8,345 nucleotides of DNA. It comes from Bacillota bacterium (GTDB lineage: Bacteria; Bacillota; Bacilli; Bacillales; Cytobacillaceae). Of this stretch, positions 1 to 6,129 are shown piece after piece; position 1 is the stretch's first letter, and every line of letters begins with the position of its first letter. The position numbers were made by a program, and so were the translations under genes. The stretch is from assembly GCA_023389895.1 (NCBI GenBank), contig JAEWDX010000084.1:1-8345 (forward strand), in the 5' to 3' direction. The notes beneath the pieces were generated by a model that ran no database searches, was not told the DNA's origin, and saw nothing but the letters and a program-made list of their open reading frames with translations.

Positions 1-25
1 ATGTCCAAAATTCGGGGGTTAATCC

Positions 26-141
26 GATATTTATTGTTATTTTACAGTTACTAACTATAATGTAACTTAAAAAAATGAACAAACGAGTGTTGAGCGTTGA
101 TATTAAGCGGTTCTTTAGTTACTAACATTAATGTCTGTTAA
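26..141. repeat. Degenerate tandem repeat, unit about 71-73 bp
   Basis: The decamer AGTTACTAAC occurs at 46-55 and again at 117-126, and the 25-bp stretches 46-70 and 117-141 match at 20 positions (shared AATGT and TTAA downstream). GATATT also recurs upstream of both copies (26-31 and 99-104) at nearly the same spacing. This looks like an old tandem duplication. Each copy places the codons for Ser-Tyr-stop at the end of a short ATG frame (1-54 and 75-125). It could therefore be the duplicated 3' end of an upstream gene, or a pair of protein-binding sites. The function is unknown. Confidence 0.45.
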
Positions 142-240
142 CATTGTTATGTCTCCAGACAACTCAGTCGTGACCTAGAAACCAGTATTTTTAAACAAGG
201 TTTTTGATATAAAAAAAGTAAGTTGTACTCTAAATAGTCT

Positions 241-278
241 AAAGGAATGTCTCAATTTTGGAGACATTCCTTTTTTCT
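241..278 (+). terminator. Rho-independent terminator
   Basis: A perfect 10-bp stem (GGAATGTCTC at 244-253 pairing with GAGACATTCC at 261-270) has a 7-nt loop and is followed by TTTTTTCT. Three A's before the stem pair with the first T's. It probably ends a plus-strand transcript that starts left of the window, because positions 1-240 contain no convincing gene. Confidence 0.88.
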
Positions 279-300
279 AACCAGAAATAACTAATTTCCA

Positions 301-318
301 TCTTAAACAAAAGCGCCC
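301..318 (-). repeat. GGGCGC-type intergenic motif, copy 1
   Basis: On the minus strand this reads GGGCGCTTTTGTTTAAGA, which matches copy 2 at 15 of 18 positions. Confidence 0.45.
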
Positions 319-349
319 GAATAAAAAGCCATTACCATCATATCTATAA

Positions 350-382
350 CGATAAAAGAGAACCCATTATATTAGGTTCTCC
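350..382 (-). terminator. Probable minus-strand terminator hairpin
   Basis: GAGAACC (358-364) and GGTTCTC (375-381) form a 7-bp stem with a 10-nt loop. Read on the minus strand the stem is followed by TTTTATC, a short U tract. A second small stem (GTTCC 389-393, GGAAC 403-407) lies beside it. No minus-strand gene is visible upstream of it in this window, so its client is unknown and it may only be a hairpin. Confidence 0.4.
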
Positions 383-544
383 TTAGCTGTTCCTATTATA
401 ACGGAACAAAACCCTCAAACAAATTCGGATATTTATGTAGGTCATGGAGAAGTGTACTTAAACAAAAGGGTCAGGTTTGTGAAAGTAGAAGGTATTTATC
501 GGTGTTTTCTAGAAACTATAATTTATCGTAGAGGGGGGATTAAA

Positions 545-1021
545 GTGTCAGAAACAGCAATGCAAAATAAGACAATTAAAGAGCTTGGTGAATTAATGTT
601 AGTAGGTTTTCGAGTTTTATGTTCTGGAGACTAATATTTAGTTGAAATACCCAAAGCGTCATTAAGGTTAAGCGAGCGTATAAGCGAAATTAAAAAGGTT
701 GTTAATCCAATTGAACAATTTGGTTCATTTGTTGTGGAAAATGAAACTGCTGATGAAGATGGTTACTGGGTTTGTGTTGAAGTAAAAGAGTACGAAGATA
801 TTCCAAATGGTATGGTAACGCTAACCATACCACCTCAAAAATATGCTGTTATGAGACATAAAGGTTCTAATTATAAAATAATGGAAGCATATAATGACTT
901 ACATAAGTGGATTGAAGATAACAACTATGTAAGGCTAAAAAATAAATGGCACTTAGAAAGGTTTTATGATTGGAAGGATACCGATAAAGTAGATGTAGAG
1001 TTGTTAGACACTATTGAGTAA
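545..1021 (+). pseudogene. GyrI-like effector-binding domain protein, interrupted by one TAA
   Basis: Read through one in-frame stop, this is a 158-codon protein resembling the GyrI-like / AraC-type effector-binding family, small-molecule-binding proteins that occur alone or fused to regulators. Supporting stretches are LVGFRVLC, VEIPKASLRL, DEDGYWVCVEV, GMVTLTIPPQKYAV and RHKGSNYKI, plus a C-terminal LERFYDW segment, in the usual order. The chosen start is GTG 545, with SD GAGGGGGG (531-538) about 6 nt upstream. The lesion is TAA at 632-634 (codon 30) between GD and YLVEIP. The frame is identical on both sides, so it is a nonsense change; from my memory of relatives a CAA (Gln) codon is expected here. 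A restart at ATG 734 would give a 95-residue fragment lacking the N-terminal third, which is unlikely to fold. Family call fairly sure; inactivity probable but subject to sequencing error or suppression. Confidence 0.75.
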
Positions 1022-1371
1022 AATTTTATTCAGCTTACGGGCGCAATTGTTGAAGAATTAGTAAAGAACATTTTTATAATGAATACAACCAGTTTTATGA
1101 CAAATGTCTTTATTAATAATTATGAAAAATTAATAGAACATTCAATGTAAGAAGTTCTAGTAAATTTTATAAAAAATTAAAAAAATGATTCTCACATTGT
1201 TTTTTTATACTGACTGTAGTACAGGCGAAAATTGTGTTTCAGTAGTAACTATCTATTAATGGAATAAACAGCACTCTTCAATTGAAAAGCCAAAGGAGTT
1301 GACTGTGTCAGAAGTGGAAGTGAACATCACTGTATTTGGCAAGTGGTACATTTTTAATTGCCATTTGATGC
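1022..1371. other. Intergenic region, no recognised gene
   Basis: This stretch is AT-rich with frequent stops in all frames. It contains one copy of the GGGCGC-type motif (1039-1056) just after the upstream gene, a T-run at 1200-1206, and, from 1292, the ribosome binding site and first codons of a small reading frame that the IS interrupts. No terminator of good quality follows the GyrI-like pseudogene. Confidence 0.4.
1039..1056 (+). repeat. GGGCGC-type intergenic motif, copy 2
   Basis: GGGCGCAATTGTTGAAGA, preceded by AGCTTAC, lies 17 bp after the end of the GyrI-like pseudogene. Confidence 0.45.
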
Positions 1372-1379
1372 ATTTTTTA
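1305..1379 (+). pseudogene. Small reading frame split by the ISL3 insertion (left part)
   Basis: SD AAAGGAG (1292-1298) lies 6 nt before GTG 1305. The frame runs 25 codons to the IS border. Removing the IS and one target copy joins it in frame to 3094-3159, giving 46 codons. Its TGA (3157-3159) would overlap the ATG of the lipoprotein gene (3156-3158) as ATGA, the layout of a translationally coupled leader. In the present sequence it instead runs into the IS and stops at 1407-1409. The peptide is hydrophobic in its middle and matches nothing I recognise. The good SD and exact junction argue for a real gene; its small size and lack of homology argue against. Confidence 0.3.
1372..1379. repeat. 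Target-site duplication of the ISL3 element, left copy
   Basis: ATTTTTTA directly abuts the left inverted repeat and is identical to 3086-3093. Eight-bp duplications are typical of the ISL3 family. Confidence 0.9.
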
Positions 1380-1404
1380 GGTTCTTACGCTATTTTGATG
1401 AAAA
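1380..1404 (+). repeat. ISL3 terminal inverted repeat, left
   Basis: The first 10 bases, GGTTCTTACG, are identical to the outer end of the right repeat; the inner 15 positions match at 8. Confidence 0.88.
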
Positions 1405-1453
1405 TATAAGATGGTTAGGGATCAATTTTGAAGATGTTATTTTAAAATAAGAT

Positions 1454-3011
1454 TTATAATCTATAGAGAACTCTTTTTTCCAATATCTCTAGTCCTGCTC
1501 GCCCATATGTCATCCGTTTTATTGTCTTTAATCGGTTAATTTGCCCCTCAAGCAAACCATTGCTATATGGAGATATGAATGCATTTTTTACTGCTTGAAA
1601 ATCACTTCGAAGTCTAAAAGCATAATAGTAAAAAGGATTTTTCTTACTCGATAATTGATCGCGGAGCCAATGCAAAAAGGTTTCTACATCCCTCATTTGA
1701 ATAGCCTTACGGTATATTTGAATTGTGCTATACAGTGATTTCACAGCAGGATATAGAGTTAAACATTCTTCTAAGAGGCTTTTTTCTTCTCTATTCAGCT
1801 CTTCTTCTTGCTTCCACATCCAGATTCCTCATTTTTTTCTTGAAATGTGAACCTTTTGTTCTTTGGATAAACCATATTTACGTTCCTTACGGATCCTTTC
1901 AACGATTACGCGTACAGATGAAAAAGTTCCGGTATATCCTTGTTTTTGAATAGAATGATAAATTTTCTTTACTGTATTTCCTTCTTGGTCAAGCTTGATA
2001 ATTTGGTCATTAAATAAATCTGAAGGTCGATGGCGGAGACGATTGAATAACGGTGGTTCAATCATATTGATATATTTATTGATGGTTCTCCTATCTAATT
2101 TATATTCTCTTGCAAGTCTGGAAATATTTTTCCCGCTTTTATGTTCCTTTTGAATCTCTTGAATAAGTTCCCACTTTTTATTCTGACGGATCTTAATAGT
2201 CTTTTCAGCACGAGTTAAGGGAATCTCTAAAGAAGGTTGTTGGTTTTCACTCCAGGAAATGGAGGCTGGTACAAGAGTTGATAGGAAAGAATCAAGCTGT
2301 TTTTTTGCATTCCTGATAAAATGCCAGCGATCATAAATCTGATTAATAGAAGTGTTTGCATTTGATATTCCTTGACGGAAACCTGTAAAGCCGTCTCGAC
2401 TAACTACCTCAATAAATGGATGTTTTATTAACCAGGCAGTAACAGTTTCAGGCAGCCGATCCCGTAAAAGTGCTAACGGAGCCTTTGATTGAAGGTCACA
2501 AATAAGTGTCCCATAGGTGTGACCTTTACAAAATGCAAAGTCATCAATGCCTACGAAAGGGAGATACTTTTGATTCAATATCAGTATGACGGACTAAAGA
2601 TAATAATGTGTCATGGCTAACGGGGATGTTTGCGGATTTTGCCACTTTTTCAGCTGAAAGACAGCTGGTTGAAAAGGCTATTTTACGTAAAACATTTTCT
2701 GTCCTTGCCGTACGTCGACCATTGGATGATAGCCAATCATATCGCTCAGTAAAGATTTTAACTCTGCAGTCTGGTTGATCACAAAACCATCTTTTTGTCA
2801 GTATTAACAGTTCAACAGATTTACCACTGATAGGGAGATCTTGAACTTTGCGTGTATATTGGCTGTGTATGCGAGAACAAGGCTTTGAGCATGAAGGGCA
2901 GTAGGCAAAAGTTCGTGTGCTTTTTACTGTTAAAACGAAAGAATCATTAATAGAGGATACATGAAGGAGTTCTAAATCAGGATCTGGAGAGGGCCAGGAA
3001 ATGGAGATCAT
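1454..3011 (-). pseudogene. ISL3-family transposase, frameshifted and with an internal stop
   Basis: The gene moves the IS by a DDE-type transposase. Start ATG 3009-3011 has SD AGGAG (3021-3025) and a TATAAT at 3034-3039 on the minus strand. Part 1 (3011-2544) has the N-terminal zinc finger (CPSC at residues 38-41, Cys77, Cys82). Part 2 (about 2578-1829) carries the first acidic cluster (FVGIDDF), the DRWHFIRN segment and an inserted HTH-like region. Part 3 (1819-1454) has SNGLLEGQINRLK, which supplies the catalytic Glu. Parts 1 and 2 are in different frames: reading TCT CCC TTT with one base skipped continues SPF into VGIDDF, a +1 shift. Parts 2 and 3 share a frame but are separated by TGA at 1829-1831, right after a run of seven A's. 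Total span is about 519 codons, normal for the long members of the family. Inactive as it stands unless both lesions are bypassed. Confidence 0.92.
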
Positions 3012-3060
3012 TTTGAATCACTCCTTTTCTTTTATTATATCAATCTAATATAAAATTAGT

Positions 3061-3085
3061 CTCTCACCAAATCCTCGTAAGAACC
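3061..3085 (-). repeat. ISL3 terminal inverted repeat, right
   Basis: Its reverse complement begins GGTTCTTACG at the outer border (3085) and pairs with 1380-1404 at 18 of 25 positions. Confidence 0.88.
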
Positions 3086-3093
3086 ATTTTTTA
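3086..3093. repeat. Target-site duplication of the ISL3 element, right copy
   Basis: ATTTTTTA directly follows the right inverted repeat and is identical to 1372-1379. Confidence 0.9.
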
Positions 3094-3094
3094 C

Positions 3095-3123
3095 TTGCCA
3101 AATACTGCAACATTGTGTATTTT
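3095..3123 (+). promoter_or_regulatory. Candidate sigma-A promoter of the lipoprotein gene
   Basis: TTGCCA (3095-3100) and TATTTT (3118-3123) are separated by 17 bp, a plausible vegetative promoter with a leader of about 25 nt before the SD. It lies wholly outside the IS, so the gene could still be transcribed after the insertion. The -35 overlaps the right arm of the 13-bp inverted repeat. Confidence 0.4.
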
Positions 3124-3155
3124 TATTTTGCAAAAAATAGGTGGGTGGATTTAAA

Positions 3156-4067
3156 ATGAGGAAATTTAAAATAAGTATATTTTTAGTTACTATACTTCTT
3201 TTTTTATTCGGATGTGTACATACTGCTAAAAATCAAGGTGTTGAAAATAATAGGGGGAACAGTGGATTTATTAAAACGTATCATTTTGAATCAATTGATG
3301 AAGAAATGTCTTTTAAATTATATAATATAGCGAATCTTTCAAAAGAAGAATTAGAAAGTATAGAATCAAAAACGCTTGAAGCATACGACTTTATTTTAGC
3401 CTCGATTAATTCTGGTTTTGAAAGAGCAAGCGAAATTAGTATTTATTTGAAAGAAGGGTTTGAAAAGTCTACTACTGGTAACAAAACTACTATCCATTTG
3501 CATCGAAGTTACGGGAATGATTATCCCCTTGTCCATGAATTAACACATTCCTTATTAGGTGTTGGTAAAAGTTTTGATTATACATATGGATATTTAACTC
3601 AAGAAGGCCTTGCAGAATATTTCCAATATGAGATAGGTGAAGTATACGATTTTAATTATGGCATCCCTGCTCATAAAAAGATGAATTATTTATTAGAAAG
3701 AAATAAAAACATTCCTCTTTTTAAATTGGTAGATTTAGAAATAGCCAATGATATATTTATAAGTAAAATATATACAGATCAAAGTAATACATTGAACTGG
3801 ATAGGATACGTACAAGTGGGTTCTTTTGTCACTTATTTAATTGACACTTACGGTTTTGAAAAATTTGAAGCTATTTATAATCACCCAGAATTAGAAAAGC
3901 AGATAGAAGCCATTTATAATAAAACCCTTGAAGATTTAGAAAAAGAATGGATTGAATATGTAACCTTTAACATTGAACCACTTTCTAAGGATGAGCTAAG
4001 TTCACAAGTGATGCGATTCTATATAAGAAATTTGGATTTAATCGATCCAGCATTTTTTGAAAGTTAA
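3156..4067 (+). CDS. Lipoprotein with HExxH zinc metallopeptidase domain
   Basis: A 303-residue protein. It opens with a short basic start, a hydrophobic stretch and the lipobox LFGC, so after lipidation at Cys20 it should sit on the outer face of the cytoplasmic membrane. The catalytic signature is HELTH at 127-131, followed 19 residues later by Glu150 in TQEGLAEYF (149-156). This HExxH...E arrangement is that of gluzincins and resembles the peptidase MA-like group (EGLAEY). A zinc-dependent protease or peptidase is therefore likely; the substrate is unknown. The chosen start is ATG 3156, with SD GGTGG (3145-3149) about 6 nt upstream; GTG 3141 in the same frame would overlap that SD. It appears full length. 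It is monocistronic now, ending before a terminator. The ISL3 element sits 70 bp upstream and may have removed an upstream leader. Confidence 0.82.
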   Translation: MRKFKISIFLVTILLFLFGCVHTAKNQGVENNRGNSGFIKTYHFESIDEEMSFKLYNIANLSKEELESIESKTLEAYDFILASINSGFERASEISIYLKEGFEKSTTGNKTTIHLHRSYGNDYPLVHELTHSLLGVGKSFDYTYGYLTQEGLAEYFQYEIGEVYDFNYGIPAHKKMNYLLERNKNIPLFKLVDLEIANDIFISKIYTDQSNTLNWIGYVQVGSFVTYLIDTYGFEKFEAIYNHPELEKQIEAIYNKTLEDLEKEWIEYVTFNIEPLSKDELSSQVMRFYIRNLDLIDPAFFES

Positions 4068-4123
4068 TATTTTAAGGTAAGCGTAACATTTGTATTAGAA
4101 ATTGTCATCTTAATTTAAAATGC

Positions 4124-4163
4124 AAAAGCATGGTGTTTCAGTAGTGAATACCCTGCTTTTTTG
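4124..4163 (+). terminator. Rho-independent terminator after the lipoprotein gene
   Basis: AAAAGCA (4124-4130) pairs with TGCTTTT (4154-4160). After one mismatch, GGTGTT (4132-4137) pairs with AATACC (4147-4152) with one G-U pair. The right arm runs into further T's (4157-4162). It separates the lipoprotein gene from the sigma operon. Confidence 0.8.
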
Positions 4164-4274
4164 TTTAGAAAAGCATTCTCAAACTTAGGTTTAATAACAA
4201 CTCATGTAGTTTTATATATTTTTGTTATATAAGTACTGATTAGTTTTAGGCTAAGATAAATTCATAAAATTATT

Positions 4275-4283
4275 TGATATAAA
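4275..4283 (+). promoter_or_regulatory. Candidate extended -10 promoter of the sigma/anti-sigma operon
   Basis: TGATATAAA fits the extended -10 pattern TGnTATAAT and lies about 55 bp before the TTG start. No good -35 is present at 17 bp. ECF operons are often self-activated, but I could not identify a convincing ECF-type promoter in the AT-rich stretch 4200-4320. Confidence 0.3.
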
Positions 4284-4337
4284 AATTCACCAAAAGGTAT
4301 CTCCATGTGTGTTATATGTGAAAGGAGTTGAAAGAAG

Positions 4338-4826
4338 TTGGAACAATCAGTTTGGTCGACTGAACTAGAAATAGAGCGGATTATTAATAAATATGGCAAT
4401 ATGCTATTCAGAATATGTCTGGTTATTCTTTGCAATGAGAAGGATGCAGAGGATGTTGTACAAGAGACTTTTGTTACATATCTGACTAAATCTCCAACTT
4501 TTCATGATCCAGAACATGAGAAAGCATGGTTGATTACTGTTGCCACTAATCGATGCAAGAATATAAGAAGGTTCAATATTATGCATAAGCATACTGATAT
4601 TAGTGATTTGCAACTATATTGTAAAGATGTTGAAAACTATGGTTTGCTCGACCATCTTATGAAATTGCCAAATAAACATAAGACTGTATTACTACTTTAT
4701 TATGTAGAAGGCTATAAAGTAGATGAAATATCAACTCTACTTAACATTACTTCGTCAGCTGTCAAAAAGCGATTGCAACGCGGAAGAGAGCTTATTCGAG
4801 AAAGATATCGAAAGGAGAATAAATGA
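4338..4826 (+). CDS. ECF-type RNA polymerase sigma factor
   Basis: A 162-residue sigma-70 family protein made only of regions 2 and 4, as in extracytoplasmic-function sigma factors. Region 2 spans about residues 18-78, with EDVVQETFVTYL (38-49) binding core polymerase and AWLITVATNRC (63-73) in the -10 recognition part. Region 4 spans about 104-157, with LPNKHKTVLLLYYVEGY (110-126) and the helix-turn-helix VDEISTLLNITSSAVKKRL (128-146) that reads the -35 element. The start is TTG 4338, behind AAAGGAG (4321-4327) at 10-nt spacing; no ATG lies upstream in frame near a better SD. The next gene overlaps its stop codon. It should direct a small envelope-response regulon when released by the downstream membrane protein. 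The ECF subgroup cannot be assigned by eye. Confidence 0.93.
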   Translation: MEQSVWSTELEIERIINKYGNMLFRICLVILCNEKDAEDVVQETFVTYLTKSPTFHDPEHEKAWLITVATNRCKNIRRFNIMHKHTDISDLQLYCKDVENYGLLDHLMKLPNKHKTVLLLYYVEGYKVDEISTLLNITSSAVKKRLQRGRELIRERYRKENK

Positions 4827-5578
4827 TGGATTTGAATAAGATTAAAAATACTGTTAATTCTATTGAAATGTCAGATACAATGAAAAATCGTATCAAAGAA
4901 AATTGCCAAGCTATAGAAAAAAAGAATCCAGTCCAATTAAATTTCAAAAGGCAGATTATAGTAGCTTGTTCATTTGGAATCTTATTGTTAATTATGATAG
5001 GCGTTCCGCTTTTCAATAAGAATGGAAATTTTCAAGTCGCAAATTTTACAATCACAGCATATGCATTGAGTGATGATGGTGATCAGCTGAATACAAATCT
5101 TTCATCAGAAAAAGCTACTTTTGAATTATCAACTAAAGATAGAATAGGTGTTTTAAATGGTGTAAGTGGTGGTGGAAATAATTTGATTTTTACAGATGTT
5201 ATGCTAAATATAACTGGAGAAAATATCGACTCAATCACTTATACCATAAGCAAAGGAAAGTTTATAAAGGATGTTACACTTACAGCTAAAGAGGCTGCAG
5301 ACAAAGACTGGTTATCATCAGAAAAGGTATATATTGTTTATGGTGGGCCCAATTCAGGTATATACCAAGGTATAAAGGAAATCGGGAATACCTACACAGT
5401 CAAGTATAATGAACAGGATAAATATGAATATAGACTTGCAATTCCTCATGATGGTCATTATGTAATAGATGATGACATTACTATAAACGTAATTGTAAAA
5501 TATATAGATGGAAAATCTGAACAACAAGATATAGTTGTAACTCAAGAATCAAATTCTATTTCATTAAAGCTCGATTAA
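4823..5578 (+). CDS. Probable anti-sigma factor, single-pass membrane protein
   Basis: A 251-residue protein with three parts: a cytoplasmic N-terminus of about 43 residues, one membrane helix at about 44-63 (IIVACSFGILLLIMIGVPLF), and an extracytoplasmic domain of about 185 residues. Its ATG overlaps the sigma stop as ATGA (4823-4826), with SD AAAGGAG at 4811-4817; the next ATG (4826) is equally possible and has better spacing. The overlap and topology are those of ECF anti-sigma factors, which bind the sigma factor on the inside and sense on the outside. The N-terminus lacks the HxxxCxxC zinc motif of the ZAS class. I do not recognise the outer domain; it is rich in Asp, Thr and beta-prone segments (FTITAYAL, TYTISKGKF, DITINVIVKY), suggesting a beta-sandwich. 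Role inferred from context. Confidence 0.75.
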   Translation: MMDLNKIKNTVNSIEMSDTMKNRIKENCQAIEKKNPVQLNFKRQIIVACSFGILLLIMIGVPLFNKNGNFQVANFTITAYALSDDGDQLNTNLSSEKATFELSTKDRIGVLNGVSGGGNNLIFTDVMLNITGENIDSITYTISKGKFIKDVTLTAKEAADKDWLSSEKVYIVYGGPNSGIYQGIKEIGNTYTVKYNEQDKYEYRLAIPHDGHYVIDDDITINVIVKYIDGKSEQQDIVVTQESNSISLKLD

Positions 5579-5669
5579 AATATCAAGGTAATACTACTAT
5601 TTACTTATTCCAGATTGTTGAATAACAATTTTAATTGTACAACAGTTACTTCAATATTATATATCCTTA

Positions 5670-6125
5670 GAGTTAGCAGAAGAGATGGGGAGACAGTTAA
5701 AAACTAATTTTAAGAATGGACTATACTCTTCAGTCGATACTATACAAGAATTTTGTGGAAATTTAACAAAAGATTTATATGTGTAATGATAAGCATTTAA
5801 AATTAATTTATCAGCCAGAAGCAGCCTCGAAAGAAAAAAACATTAGTATCAAAGATAGAATATTTGAAGAAGAGAAACGTAGAGGGAAAATTGAAAATCA
5901 TGGGTTTCATAGAGTGGAACGATTACCTGGGAATATAGGATACCTAGATACTTTGTTGAAAATACCGATGCTCTTATTTTAGATTTACGGAAAAATGATG
6001 GAGGAAGAGTGGAAATGGTAGCTTTCTTTACGTCTTATTTTATAGAGGAACCTACCCATATTAATAGTGTTTATAATCGATATGAGGATAGTCTAATACG
6101 ACACAAAAACATGAGAAGGAAGTGA
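5670..6125 (+). pseudogene. Remnant of an S41-family (C-terminal-processing-like) peptidase
   Basis: Three reading-frame pieces join to a recognisable S41 peptidase of the tail-specific / IRBP-like type. Piece 1 (5670-5783) reads ELAEEMGRQLKTNF, SSVDTIQEFCGNLTKDL, then stops. Piece 2 (5785 to about 5950, +1 frame) reads NDKHLKLIYQPEA and HRVERLPGNIGYLD. Piece 3 (about 5952-6125) reads FVENTDALILDLRKNDGG and VEMVAFFTSYF, EEPTHINSVYNRYED. Lesions: a +1 shift near 5784, an apparent loss of some 20-25 residues between GYLD and FVENTD with another frame change near 5950, and loss of the C-terminal half, including the segment that normally carries the catalytic Ser. Traces of the N-terminus in other frames (5605-5669) suggest further shifts. 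The TGA ending piece 3 lies 4 nt before the next gene's ATG. Not functional. Confidence 0.75.
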
Positions 6126-6129
6126 ACAG

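Larger units (their letters stand above)
277..544. other. Intergenic region without recognised gene
   Basis: No reading frame here resembles a known protein. A frame is open from GTG at 452 into the following gene, but the better start for that gene is GTG at 545. Upstream of it lie a perfect 10-bp palindrome (TTTCTAGAAA, 506-515) and a TATAAT hexamer (517-522). These could be an operator and a -10 box, but no matching -35 is evident at 17 bp. Confidence 0.4.
1380..3085 (-). mobile_element. ISL3-family insertion sequence, 1706 bp, complete ends
   Basis: The terminal inverted repeats are 1380-1404 and 3061-3085. Both begin GGTTCTTACG at the outer end, and they match at 18 of 25 positions. The element is bracketed by the 8-bp duplication ATTTTTTA. 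The GGTTCTTACG terminus, the 8-bp target duplication and the transposase type all agree with ISL3. The single transposase gene fills the element on the minus strand. The ends are well preserved but the transposase has two lesions, so the copy is probably non-autonomous and could be moved only by a related transposase supplied elsewhere. Confidence 0.93.
1332..3105. repeat. 13-bp inverted repeat now split by the IS
   Basis: GTATTTGGCAAGT (1332-1344) is the exact reverse complement of ACTTGCCAAATAC (3093-3105). Before the IS inserted, the arms were separated by only 34 nt, so the site could form a hairpin. The right arm overlaps the candidate -35 box of the lipoprotein gene. It may be an operator, an attenuator stem or the relic of a small element. 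Confidence 0.5.

Noticed and set aside
452..634. A separate 60-residue gene starting at GTG 452.
   Set aside because: Its last third is the N-terminus of the GyrI-like protein; GTG 545 has the far better ribosome binding site, and nothing supports the upstream extension.
1723..1953. Plus-strand reading frame inside the ISL3 element.
   Set aside because: It is antisense to the transposase, lacks a ribosome binding site and has no recognisable motif.
3141..3155. GTG 3141 as start of the lipoprotein.
   Set aside because: It overlaps the probable ribosome binding site, and ATG 3156 gives a standard lipoprotein signal peptide.
1234..4145. The 13-mer GTGTTTCAGTAGT occurs at 1234-1246 and 4133-4145.
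   Set aside because: One 13-bp match is about what chance gives in a window of this size, and the flanks do not match; the second copy is inside a terminator.
5600..5645. Hairpin ACAATT/AATTGT after the anti-sigma gene as a terminator.
   Set aside because: The stem is short and all A-U rich with no T run behind it.
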